DNA of 64,000 bases from Microbulbifer yueqingensis. Its GTDB lineage: Bacteria; Pseudomonadota; Gammaproteobacteria; Pseudomonadales; Cellvibrionaceae. The translations under genes were made by a program, and so were the position numbers. Shown piece by piece: positions 19,430 through 28,307 of the stretch; the first letter of the stretch is position 1; every line of letters starts with the position of its first letter. The notes under the pieces are model-generated. The model was not told the DNA's origin. It saw nothing but the letters and a program-made list of their open reading frames with translations, and ran no database searches. Where the stretch lies: NCBI RefSeq assembly GCF_900100355.1, contig NZ_FNFH01000005.1:62001-126000 (forward strand), written 5' to 3'.

Positions 19430-20668
19430 ATGCCGTTGACGGAACTTCAGGTTAAGCAGGCAAAGTCGAAGGACAAGGATTACAAGCTGTCTGACGAGAA
19501 AGGCATGTTCCTGCTCGTGACCAAGGGTGGCGGCCGCTATTGGCGGCTCAAGTATCGCCACCCTCACACCAAAAAAGAGCGCAAGCTCGCCCTCGGTGTA
19601 TACCCTGAAACCAGTCTCAAGCGAGCCCGCAAGCTCCGTGACGAAGCGCGCCAGCTGTTGCTTGATAGCATCGACCCCAGTGATCACCGGAAAGCGACGC
19701 GAGCAGAACGATACGACTCCGCGACTAATACCTTTGAAGCTCTGGCCCGCGAATGGTTTGCGACCCGGATGGGCGACAAGTCGGAGAGCCATCGCAAGCG
19801 CACCATGCGCCTGCTGGAGCGCGACCTTTTTCCCTATCTGGGCTCCCGCCCGATTGCAGACATCACGCCACCTGAGCTGCTTACAGTACTCAAGCGCATC
19901 GAGGACCGCGGCGCAGTGGAAACCGCGAAACGCGCCAAACAGACCTCAAGCATGGTCTTCCGCTTTGCCATCGCCGGAGGACGGGCCACTAACGACCCTG
20001 CAGCCGTGGTGGGCGACCAGTTAAAGCCTACCCAGCCGCAGCACTTTCCAACCATCACTAACCCCGCAGAGGTCGGGAGACTTCTGGCCGCGATCGACGG
20101 CTACCAAGGCACTCCCACTGTGCGCGCGGCCCTGAAGCTGTCCCCCATGCTGTTCTGCCGCCCTGGCGAACTGCGCGCGCTCGAGTGGGCCGAGATCAAC
20201 TGGGAAGACCAGCGGATAGAGCTGCCCGCCGCCAAGATGAAGATGCGCCACCCGCACATCATCCCCCTGGCGCATCAGGCCGTGGCGATCCTCCGCGAGC
20301 TTGAACCACTGACAGGCCGATTTCGCTTTGTATTCCCTTCGCCCAAAGGTGCCAGCCGTTGCATGTCAGAGAACGCGGTACGGACCGCCCTGCGAAATAT
20401 GGGTTATGGAAATGACACCATCACACCGCATGGCTTCCGTGCAATGGCCCGCACACTGCTGGATGAAGTGCTAAATGAGCGAGTGGAATGGATCGAGCAC
20501 CAATTAGCTCACTCTGTGAAAGATGCCAATGGAACCGCCTACAACCGTACTAAGCATCTACCCCAGCGCACTGCCATGATGCAACGATGGGCAGATTATC
20601 TTCAGGACCTAAAAATACAAGCATCTGAAAATAGCGTGTTGACCACCAAACTCCACGCTCATGGTTAG
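19430..20668 (+). CDS. int: P4-type tyrosine recombinase/integrase
   Basis: A 412-residue integrase. An N-terminal Arm-DNA-binding domain (about residues 1-90) is followed by a core-binding SAM-like domain and the catalytic domain with Arg244 (FCRPGEL), His334 and Arg337 (HGFRAMARTLLDE), His361 (LAHSV) and nucleophile Tyr371 (GTAYNRT). All five key residues are present, so it is probably active. It lies 200 bp from attL. Start ATG at 19430 follows AAAGGGATAG. It would recombine the tRNA-Ile2 3' end with the element's attP. Confidence 0.96.
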   Translation: MPLTELQVKQAKSKDKDYKLSDEKGMFLLVTKGGGRYWRLKYRHPHTKKERKLALGVYPETSLKRARKLRDEARQLLLDSIDPSDHRKATRAERYDSATNTFEALAREWFATRMGDKSESHRKRTMRLLERDLFPYLGSRPIADITPPELLTVLKRIEDRGAVETAKRAKQTSSMVFRFAIAGGRATNDPAAVVGDQLKPTQPQHFPTITNPAEVGRLLAAIDGYQGTPTVRAALKLSPMLFCRPGELRALEWAEINWEDQRIELPAAKMKMRHPHIIPLAHQAVAILRELEPLTGRFRFVFPSPKGASRCMSENAVRTALRNMGYGNDTITPHGFRAMARTLLDEVLNERVEWIEHQLAHSVKDANGTAYNRTKHLPQRTAMMQRWADYLQDLKIQASENSVLTTKLHAHG

Positions 20669-20741
20669 CAAAAAGGAGCGAGGAAAACAAAAATCCTAAT
20701 GATCCTGCTTTAACCAGACTGAAATAGACACGAGAGGAAAG

Positions 20742-21508
20742 ATGAAGTCGATAATAAAATCCGTTTCGGATTTACCCAAATGGTTTGATCTAAGCGCTTA
20801 TGATATCTGCGACAGCTTCTCAAAAAGGGAATGGGCGAAGCAGCTAATAATCCGCCGAGAAGATCTTGCCTGGGCCAGGCGCGCTCAAGCGGTTTGTGAA
20901 AAAAAGGGCCTGACAGCCTCTACCTAAAACACTTCAGGATTAAGTTTTCACGCCCCATAGAGTCCAACTGTGTTCGTGAACCAAGAAGCGACGATCAAGC
21001 GACAGCTGAACAAGAATCCATATACTTTTCCCCCGACCAGGGCGGCATGGATTTTCACGGCTGTGTCAGACCCGCGATTCTCGGCAAACTTTTTAGCCAT
21101 GATCATCGCGAGCCAGTAGATATGTTTTTAGCTTACGACGAAGTAGTTTCGTCATACCCACCAAATCGAGCTCATCTTGAGATCAATTTAGACGCATCTG
21201 ACTCTGCTCTTCAAGAAAAGTTTTTAGACGTCATCAAAAAATATAGAAAACTGCGAGAGTACAATTCGTCCACTAAAAGAGGGTCTGACAAAAGCATTCA
21301 ACGACTACGACAATATAAGGTATTGCCATACCTCGACCTAACTCACTGGGCCTACCTATGGGGCATACAGATTCATTCTGAAGTGATCGCCAAAGTACTA
21401 TTCCCCGACTCCCTACAGGGCGGCCGATTCGTCCGCGAAACCTTAGCGCCTTGGGCGGAAGAAGCCATCCAAGCCAGCTTTATAGGCACTTTATTTACGC
21501 CGGACTAA
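20742..21508 (+). pseudogene. DUF6387-like gene interrupted by a frameshift at a slippery A-run
   Basis: The first frame starts at 20742 behind GAGAGGAAAG, reads KSVSDLPKWFDLSAYD, and stops at 20927 after 61 residues. The second frame (visible ATG at 21047, stop 21508) is open back through the A-run, giving one continuous product of about 255 residues if the ribosome moves back one base at A_AAA_AAG (20900-20906). The N-terminus and the C-terminal VLPYLDLTHWAYLWGI region both recall DUF6387 proteins found beside island integrases. It may be a frameshifted pseudogene, a programmed -1 frameshift or a homopolymer sequencing error. Function of the family is unknown. Confidence 0.65.
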
Positions 21509-21644
21509 TCTGTCTATTTTTTATGCCCCCAAATTTTTCAATAATTCTTCGGCTCCATATTTTTCGAATTTCTGCGTGTATGCCGTTTCCTTAGACATCC
21601 ATATCTTTCCTTGCGTTGATTAGACAACGTAAGGAACATGATCA

Positions 21645-21872
21645 ATGGCTGACTACACCCCACGCCCCCTCCCTCAGGACCCCGACGCATTCTGCCGCGC
21701 CAAAGTGTCTGCCCATCACTTGGGCATCGGGTTGAGCACCTTCTGGCTATGGGTTCAACAGGGAAAGATCGCCCCGCCCATAAAGCTAAGCCCCAGGGTC
21801 TCTGTATGGAGAGCTGGGTATATCCGTGATCTACAGCGCAAGCTGGTTGAAGGCAGGGCGGAGGAGCAATGA
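21645..21872 (+). CDS. AlpA family regulator/excisionase-like protein
   Basis: A 75-residue winged-helix protein. KVSAHHLGIGLSTFWLWVQQ and the basic IKLSPRVSVWRAGYI match AlpA-type phage regulatory proteins, which activate integrase expression or act as excisionases in P4-like elements. AAGGAAC lies upstream of the ATG. It overlaps the next ORF by 4 bases, so the three small genes to 22473 form one operon. Confidence 0.85.
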   Translation: MADYTPRPLPQDPDAFCRAKVSAHHLGIGLSTFWLWVQQGKIAPPIKLSPRVSVWRAGYIRDLQRKLVEGRAEEQ

Positions 21873-22054
21873 GATTTTTAGTAGAGCTCGCTTTTACAAC
21901 CGTTACTCCGTTCACGGTAGACGCCGAAAGCGAAGCGGAGCTCCGCAAGCTGATCGAAGAGGGTGGATCAAGCAACCCGCTATTCCTGCAACCTGATGGC
22001 GACCCACGCCCTCAACCTCCCCAACTTCAACGGGTAAAGCCATTGGAGGAATGA
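21869..22054 (+). CDS. Small hypothetical protein of the AlpA operon
   Basis: 61 residues, acidic and Pro-rich at the C-terminus (GDPRPQPPQLQRV). ATGA overlaps at both ends tie it translationally to alpA and the winged-helix gene. No recognisable domain; its position suggests a phage-satellite accessory function. Confidence 0.6.
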   Translation: MRFLVELAFTTVTPFTVDAESEAELRKLIEEGGSSNPLFLQPDGDPRPQPPQLQRVKPLEE

Positions 22055-22473
22055 TGGGCAGGAAAGGGATCAATAGTCGAGGCATGAAGCCCAATGGGCG
22101 GGGCAAAGGCAAGATGCGCTTTGTCCGCGCCTTGCATGCCATATTTGACCACCCCGACTACATAGCACTCACCAAAACAGCAAGAGCCTTCCTATGGGAC
22201 TTTGCCCGGCAGTACAACGGCTACAACAATGGGAATTTGAGCGCAGCACCAGCGATCATGGAAAAGTACGGCTGGGAAAAGAAGACTGCCCTTCGCTGCC
22301 GAAAAGAACTAGAGCAAAAGGGCTGGATTTCCGTCACGCGCTATCCTCAGGCCAAGAAGGAGCCAACCCTCTATCGCCTGGCTTGGCTTGACGTAGACCG
22401 CTGGGAGGGAAAGCCATTCCTGGAGCCGGAGGCTTATCGAGCAAAACGCCGATCCTTAAGCAACAAGAGCTAA
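22051..22473 (+). CDS. Winged-helix DNA-binding protein, possible replication protein of the island
   Basis: A 140-residue protein. Residues about 25-100 (FVRALHAIFDHPDYIALTKT, then MEKYGWEKKTALRCRKELEQ) look like the winged helix found in phage/satellite replication initiators and DnaD-like proteins. No helicase or primase motifs, so any replication role is inference. Starts ATGATG within the previous stop. It is followed by strong palindromes at 22493-22640 that could be its target. Confidence 0.6.
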   Translation: MMGRKGINSRGMKPNGRGKGKMRFVRALHAIFDHPDYIALTKTARAFLWDFARQYNGYNNGNLSAAPAIMEKYGWEKKTALRCRKELEQKGWISVTRYPQAKKEPTLYRLAWLDVDRWEGKPFLEPEAYRAKRRSLSNKS

Positions 22474-23134
22474 GCTAAGTGAGAATCTATTTCTTTGGGC
22501 CCAAATTCGGCCCAAAGATCAGAATTAAGGGGACCCACCGCCCCCATAAATTCGGCGCTCCCCATCCTATTGGGGGCAGAGAGCCCCCATGAATACCAAT
22601 ATCCAGCTACTGCTTGGGGGGAATCTGGGCCCCCTTTATAGATATCTACCATGCCTTTATCAGCCCTAGCTTTGAGACCCTGACCCCCTCCTGAAGGCGC
22701 ACGCTACCAATGAAACCAACTCTTGAAGAGAGGGTATTCGCGATACAAGCCGCTAGCGCAGAGGCGCTCAAAAAACAAACAAAACTATATAAAACTTTAG
22801 GTGCCAACTTAAGTTTCACACCCCTCAATTGATGCTCAAAATTTAAGCGAAAGAGGTTGCTCCATGACACAACCGCACAACTATTGGAGATTTTCCGGTA
22901 CGCGACTATACAAAACCTTACATCGAGCTCTGCTGCCAGCTCTCGTGGCGTGAACTCCCTCACGTTCCTAGGTAGAATCAACCGGATTGTCTGAGTTAAC
23001 CCGACAAAGTGCTCTGACACCCAGCAAATGGGGCTTCTGGGTTTTACTGACTAGCATGGGTGCGCTGCGGCTAGTTAGTGAGTGCTAACAGTTCAGATCG
23101 CTCGGCATCCAGCAAGAATAAGAAAGGGGGAGTT
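22474..23134. repeat. Noncoding island segment with three large palindromes
   Basis: No credible gene in 660 bp. A perfect 9-bp inverted repeat CTTTGGGCC/GGCCCAAAG (22493-22517, 7-nt loop) is followed by TGGGGGC/GCCCCCA (22571-22589, 5-nt loop) and GGGGGG...GGGCCCCC (22615-22635). The GGGGGC core is the same as in the repeats at both island ends. The segment could be an origin, a regulator site for the upstream operon or an internal recombinase site. 22640-23134 is AT-rich with no clear promoter. Confidence 0.5.
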
Positions 23135-26100
23135 GTGGAGGTCACTGATACCATACAGTCGGCGAATTTCGGCTTCCTCGCTGAGCATGACCAGATATTC
23201 CTTCAGCTTGCCGCTTCCGCCGAGCGAGCGTTCTCGAGCGACCCCAACACCACCCTGATCAAACTGCGCCAGCTGGGCGAGGCCCTGGCTCAGCACATTG
23301 CCGCCCGGGTAGGGGTGGAGATTGACGAGCAGACTAGCCAAGCTGATCTCCTCTACCGCCTAAATCGAGAACTGCGCCTGGAGCCAACGGTGCGGGAGCT
23401 GTTCCACACCCTGCGCATCGAGGGCAACAAGGCTACCCACGAATTCAGAACCCAGCACCGGGAAGCCCTGGACGGACTGAAAGTCGCCCGGGCCCTGGCT
23501 ATTTGGTTCCATCAGTCCTTCAGCAGCTCGGGGACCAAGTTCAAGCCCGGCCCCTTCGCTCCGCCTGCAGACCCCAGCCAACACCTGCGACAGCTCCAGA
23601 CCGAGATCGAGAAGCTCAGGCACGATCTGCAGGAGGCCAACGTCCAGCTGGACTCCAGCCAGCAGCTCAATGACCTAATCGCCAAGGAGAAAGCCGAATA
23701 CGAGGCTTTGGCGGTGGCGATGGACGAGGAATCTCGGTCCAAAGCCGAGGAAGCCGCGACACACGAGCAGGCACTGGCTGCGCAGCGGCAAGAATACGAA
23801 CAGAAGATCAAGGCCCTACAACAGCAACTGGCTGAGCAAGGCGACAAGACAGTTACAGCCGAGCGCCAGAAGGTCGCCAAGCAAACCCAAGCCGCCAGCC
23901 AGCACATCGTGCTGAACGAGGAGCTGACCCGCATCCTGATCGACCAGCAACTGGCTGAGAACGGCTGGGAGGCGGACAGCCAGGAGCTGACCTACCAGAA
24001 AGGGGCGCGGCCTGAGAAAGGGGTCAGCCGGGCGATTGCGGAGTGGCCCACCCAGAGAGGCCCCGCAGACTATGTGCTGTTTGCCGGGCTCACCCCAATT
24101 GCCGTGGTTGAAGCCAAGAAAGAGAACACCAATGTCGCCGGCAAGATCCGTCAGGCTGAGCGTTACAGCCGTGGCCTCCAGATTGCCGCCCCACTAGACA
24201 GCGCCTGGGAGCTGGCCGGTCGCACCGTTGCTTGGCCAGATGAGGCAGATGGACACTTCAAGGTGCCCTTCGTCTACTCCTGTAATGGGCGCCCCTTTAT
24301 ACCCCAGCTGGCGGAGCAGTCCGGCACTTGGTTCCGGGATGTGCGCGAGCCGAGCAATACCCGCCGTGCGCTCCCTAAATTCCATACCCCGGATGGTCTG
24401 CTCGACCTGCTCAAGCGCAGCAAGGAACAAGCAGAGCAGAAGCTACAACAGGAGCCTTTCGGCTATCTCAAGCTGCGCGACTACCAACAGAAAGCCATCG
24501 TCGCCACCGAGAACGCGCTGGCCGCGGGCGTCCGCCAGGCGCTGCTGGCAATGGCCACGGGCACCGGCAAGACCCGCACGATCATCGGTCTGATGTACCG
24601 CTTTCTGAAAGCAGAGCGCTTCAAGCGCATCCTGTTCCTGGTGGATCGTACCGCCCTGGGCCAGCAGGCCATAGACGCCTTCAACGAGGCGCCGCTGGAG
24701 CAGAACCAGACCCTGTCCAAGATCTACAACGTGGCCGAGCTTGGCGATATGGCTGCCGAGGCGGAAACCCGTGTACAGGTGGCCACCGTGCAAGCCATGG
24801 TTAAGCGGGTATTCATGAGCGATAACCCACCGCCGGTGGATCAATTCGACTGCATCATCATCGATGAAGCCCACCGCGGCTATACGCTCGACCAGGAAAT
24901 GACCGAGGGCGAACTGGCCACCCGCGATACCAGTCAGTATCTGTCCAGTTACCGCCGCGTGCTCGACTACTTCGATGCGGTCAAGGTCGGCCTCACCGCG
25001 ACGCCGGCCAAGCACACCAGCGAAATCTTCGGCAAGCCCGTGTACACCTACTCATATCGGGAAGCCGTGGCCGACGACTGGCTAATCGATCACGAGCCGC
25101 CGATTCGCTACGAGACCCTCCTGACCCAGAAAGGCATCCAGTTCGAGAAAGGTGCCGCGGTCCAAGCCATCAACACCCAGACCGGCGCTGTGGAAACCGC
25201 CGAGCTTGAGGACGAGCTGAACTTCGACGTCGAGGCCTTCAACCGCCGGGTGATTAACGAGAATTTCAATCGGGTGATCTGCGAGCAGCTCGTGCAGGAG
25301 CTGGACCCTTTCGGTGACGAGAAGACCATGATCTTCTGCGCTACCGATCTGCACGCGGACATGGTCAAGCGCCTTCTGGATGGCGCCTTCAAGGACCTCT
25401 ACAACGGCGAGTACAACCAAGCCGCCGTGGCCAAGATCACCGGCCAGAGCGACAAGGTGAACCAGCTAATCCGCGAGTACAAGAACGAGCGCTACCCCAA
25501 TATCGCCATTACCGTGGATCTGCTTACCACCGGCATCGACGTACCCAAAATCTGCAACCTGGTGTTCCTGCGCCGCGTGCGGTCGCGCATCCTGTACGAG
25601 CAGATGATCGGCCGCGCCACCCGCCGCTGTGATGAAATCGGCAAAACTGTGTTCCGCATCTACGACCCGGTGGATATCTACGCGGCACTGCAGGAAGTGA
25701 ACACCATGAAGCCGCTGGTGAAGGACCCCAACATCAGTCTCGAGCAGCTGGTGGACGAACTCACCACCCCCGAGCAGCTGGAGCGGGCACTGAACAGCCC
25801 GGGTGAACAGGAAGGTGAAACCCATGCCGACGCCGTACTGAGCCAGCTCAGCCAGAAACTGATGCGGGTATTGCGCAAGGCCGACAACAAGGCGGACAGC
25901 AAGCCTGCGCTCAAGCAGAAGCTGGGCGAGCTGGAGCAACAGTGGGGTATCGCGCCCAAGTCACTGCACAAGCACCTACACGACTTGGGCCCCACCCAGG
26001 CAGCCGAGTTCATCCGCCAGCACAGTGGCCTGCTGCAGCAGCTCACCGAAGTAAAGGCCCTCCTTGGCAGTGAGAAGATGCCGCTGATCTCGGAACACGA

Positions 26101-26653
26101 AGACGAGATCCGCGAGCGGACCCAGAGCTACGGCGCGCACAAGCGACCCGATGACTACCTGGATAGCTTCAACCAGTTCATAAAGGAACAGCTCAACCAG
26201 TCCGCGGCCCTCGCGGTGGTTGTGAACCGCCCCCGCGACCTCACGCGGGAGCAACTGAAGGAAGTGAAGCTGCTGCTGGACAACCACGGCTACTCGGAAG
26301 CCAACCTGCAAAGCGCAGTGCGCAACCAGACCAACCAGGACATCGCCGCCAGCATCATTGGCCATATCCGCCGCGCGGCCCTGGGGGAAGCCCTGGTACC
26401 CTTCGAGCAGCGAGTGGCAAAAGCCATGGACAGAATCTTCACTCAGCACAACTGGACCGTGGCACAGCGCAAGTGGCTACAGCGACTCGCCAAGCAGCTG
26501 ACCCATGAAGTCGTCATTGACCGCGAGACCATCAACCAGATGCCCGCCTTCGAGGGTGGCGCCCGCCGGCTGAATAAGGTGCTGAATGACCAGCTGGATA
26601 CCGTGCTGGAAGAATTCAAAGCGGCCCTCTGGCCTACCGCTGAGACCGCATAA
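23135..26653 (+). CDS. hsdR: Type I restriction enzyme, R (motor/nuclease) subunit
   Basis: About 1172 residues from GTG at 23135 (preceded by AAAGGGGGAG); an in-frame GTG at 23078 would add 19 residues. The N-terminal DUF4145-like helical region and a long coiled coil (about 165-270) precede the nuclease core with Asp312 and Glu326-Ala-Lys-Lys. The SF2 motor has MATGTGKT near 473, DEAH near 577, LTATP and the motif VI region QMIGRATRR. It translocates DNA and cuts unmodified DNA when bound to HsdM/HsdS. All key motifs are intact, so it is probably functional. EcoEI-like type. Confidence 0.95.
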   Translation: MEVTDTIQSANFGFLAEHDQIFLQLAASAERAFSSDPNTTLIKLRQLGEALAQHIAARVGVEIDEQTSQADLLYRLNRELRLEPTVRELFHTLRIEGNKATHEFRTQHREALDGLKVARALAIWFHQSFSSSGTKFKPGPFAPPADPSQHLRQLQTEIEKLRHDLQEANVQLDSSQQLNDLIAKEKAEYEALAVAMDEESRSKAEEAATHEQALAAQRQEYEQKIKALQQQLAEQGDKTVTAERQKVAKQTQAASQHIVLNEELTRILIDQQLAENGWEADSQELTYQKGARPEKGVSRAIAEWPTQRGPADYVLFAGLTPIAVVEAKKENTNVAGKIRQAERYSRGLQIAAPLDSAWELAGRTVAWPDEADGHFKVPFVYSCNGRPFIPQLAEQSGTWFRDVREPSNTRRALPKFHTPDGLLDLLKRSKEQAEQKLQQEPFGYLKLRDYQQKAIVATENALAAGVRQALLAMATGTGKTRTIIGLMYRFLKAERFKRILFLVDRTALGQQAIDAFNEAPLEQNQTLSKIYNVAELGDMAAEAETRVQVATVQAMVKRVFMSDNPPPVDQFDCIIIDEAHRGYTLDQEMTEGELATRDTSQYLSSYRRVLDYFDAVKVGLTATPAKHTSEIFGKPVYTYSYREAVADDWLIDHEPPIRYETLLTQKGIQFEKGAAVQAINTQTGAVETAELEDELNFDVEAFNRRVINENFNRVICEQLVQELDPFGDEKTMIFCATDLHADMVKRLLDGAFKDLYNGEYNQAAVAKITGQSDKVNQLIREYKNERYPNIAITVDLLTTGIDVPKICNLVFLRRVRSRILYEQMIGRATRRCDEIGKTVFRIYDPVDIYAALQEVNTMKPLVKDPNISLEQLVDELTTPEQLERALNSPGEQEGETHADAVLSQLSQKLMRVLRKADNKADSKPALKQKLGELEQQWGIAPKSLHKHLHDLGPTQAAEFIRQHSGLLQQLTEVKALLGSEKMPLISEHEDEIRERTQSYGAHKRPDDYLDSFNQFIKEQLNQSAALAVVVNRPRDLTREQLKEVKLLLDNHGYSEANLQSAVRNQTNQDIAASIIGHIRRAALGEALVPFEQRVAKAMDRIFTQHNWTVAQRKWLQRLAKQLTHEVVIDRETINQMPAFEGGARRLNKVLNDQLDTVLEEFKAALWPTAETA

Positions 26654-26678
26654 CTAAATAGATGTAACGGGAAGTACC

Positions 26679-28307
26679 ATGACCAACAACGATATCGTCC
26701 AGAAACTCTGGAACCTCTGCGACGTGCTTCGCGACGACGGCATCAACTACTCGGACTATGTCACCGAGCTGGTGCTGCTGCTGTTTATCAAGATGGTGCA
26801 CGAGAACACCGAGGCTGGCACCCTGCAGAAGCACCCGCTACCCGAGGGCTGTCGCTGGACCGACCTCAACGGTAAGTCCGGCATCAACCTGCTGGACGAC
26901 TACAAGCGAATCCTGCTGACACTCTCCACGGGCAAGGATGGCGACGGCAACATTGTGCACGAGGACCCGCTGATCAGTGCCGTCTATGCAGACGCGCAGA
27001 CCCGCCTGCGCGAGCCGCGCCACCTGGAGCAGATGGTCAAGACCCTGGATCAGATCGACTGGTTCAGCGCGCAGAAAGACGGGCTCGGCGACCTCTACGA
27101 GGGCTTGCTGCAGAAGAACGCCAACGAGACCAAATCTGGCGCAGGCCAGTACTTCACTCCGCGCGCTCTGATCAACTCCATGGTGCGCTGTATCCAGCCC
27201 CAGCCGGGCGAGGTGATCCAGGACCCAGCCGCCGGTACCGCCGGCTTCCTGATTGCTGCCGACCAGTACATCAAGGAGCAGACCGACGACCTGTTTGACT
27301 TAACGGCCAAACAGCAGGCGTTCCAGAAGAATCGGGCCTTTGTCGGAATCGAACTGGTACCCGGCACCCGCCGCCTGGCGCTGATGAACTGCTTGCTACA
27401 CGGCATGGAGGGCGACGACGAGGGCGTGGTGCACTTGGGCAACGCCCTCGGTCAGGCAGGCGCCAGCCTGCCGAAGGCCGATATCATTCTCGCTAATCCC
27501 CCATTCGGTACCGCCAAGGGCGGCGAGGCTAGCATCACCCGTGACGACCTCACCTACAAGACCAGTAACAAACAGCTAGCCTTCCTGCAGCATATCTACC
27601 GCAATCTTAAGCCCGGCGGTCGCGCCGCGGTGGTACTGCCGGATAACGTGCTGTTCGAGGCCGGAGTGGGCACCGAAGTGCGCCGCGACCTGATGCACAA
27701 GTGCAACCTGCACACCATCCTGCGCCTGCCCACCGGAATCTTCTACGCCCAGGGGGTAAAGACCAATGTGCTGTTCTTCACCAAGGGAAGCGTCAAGGAC
27801 AAGCTGCAGGAAGAAAACTGTACCCAGCATGTATGGGTATACGACCTGCGCACCAATATGCCCAGCTTCGGCAAACGCACTCCCTTTGGCGAGCAGCATC
27901 TGAAGCCGTTCGAAAAGGTCTATGGCAAAAAGGCCGGCGGGACCAGTAAACGCAAAGAGGGCGAATGGAGCTTCGGCGCAGAGGAAATCGACTTAGCACC
28001 CGAAGCGCAAAAAGCCGACGAGAACCAAGATGTAGACGAGCGCCTGGCCCACAGCCGCTGGCGCTGCTTCAGCCGCGACTGGATCGCCGAACACAAGGGC
28101 GACTCGCTGGATATCAGCTGGCTTAAAGATGCCGACAGCGTGAGTGCGGCCAATCTGCCGGAACCTAGCGTATTGGCGGGTGCGGCGATGGGTGAGCTGG
28201 TGCAGGCAGTGGGCGAGCTGGACGGCTTGATGCGGGAGCTGGGTGCCGAAACGGAAGCTGATGCTCAGAAAACTTTGCTAGCTGAAATGTTTGGCGAGGT
28301 CAAATGA
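26679..28307 (+). CDS. hsdM: Type I DNA methyltransferase subunit
   Basis: A 542-residue N6-adenine methyltransferase. The N-terminal HsdM helical domain (LWNLCDVLRDDGINYSDYV) is followed by the SAM motif DPAAGTAGF at about 182 and the catalytic NPPF at Asn273. The ribosome site CGGGAAG precedes the ATG, 25 bp after hsdR. The stop overlaps hsdS as ATGATG. Composition is GC-rich like hsdR. Confidence 0.97.
   Translation: MTNNDIVQKLWNLCDVLRDDGINYSDYVTELVLLLFIKMVHENTEAGTLQKHPLPEGCRWTDLNGKSGINLLDDYKRILLTLSTGKDGDGNIVHEDPLISAVYADAQTRLREPRHLEQMVKTLDQIDWFSAQKDGLGDLYEGLLQKNANETKSGAGQYFTPRALINSMVRCIQPQPGEVIQDPAAGTAGFLIAADQYIKEQTDDLFDLTAKQQAFQKNRAFVGIELVPGTRRLALMNCLLHGMEGDDEGVVHLGNALGQAGASLPKADIILANPPFGTAKGGEASITRDDLTYKTSNKQLAFLQHIYRNLKPGGRAAVVLPDNVLFEAGVGTEVRRDLMHKCNLHTILRLPTGIFYAQGVKTNVLFFTKGSVKDKLQEENCTQHVWVYDLRTNMPSFGKRTPFGEQHLKPFEKVYGKKAGGTSKRKEGEWSFGAEEIDLAPEAQKADENQDVDERLAHSRWRCFSRDWIAEHKGDSLDISWLKDADSVSAANLPEPSVLAGAAMGELVQAVGELDGLMRELGAETEADAQKTLLAEMFGEVK

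Noticed and set aside
21047-21508. Stand-alone 153-residue gene
   Set aside because: No ribosome site before the ATG, and the frame is open upstream through the A-run, so it is the 3' part of the gene starting at 20742.
22646-23020. Minus-strand open frame in the island's noncoding core
   Set aside because: Only a short stretch (REFTPRELAAELD) looks protein-like; no ribosome site, the rest is atypical.
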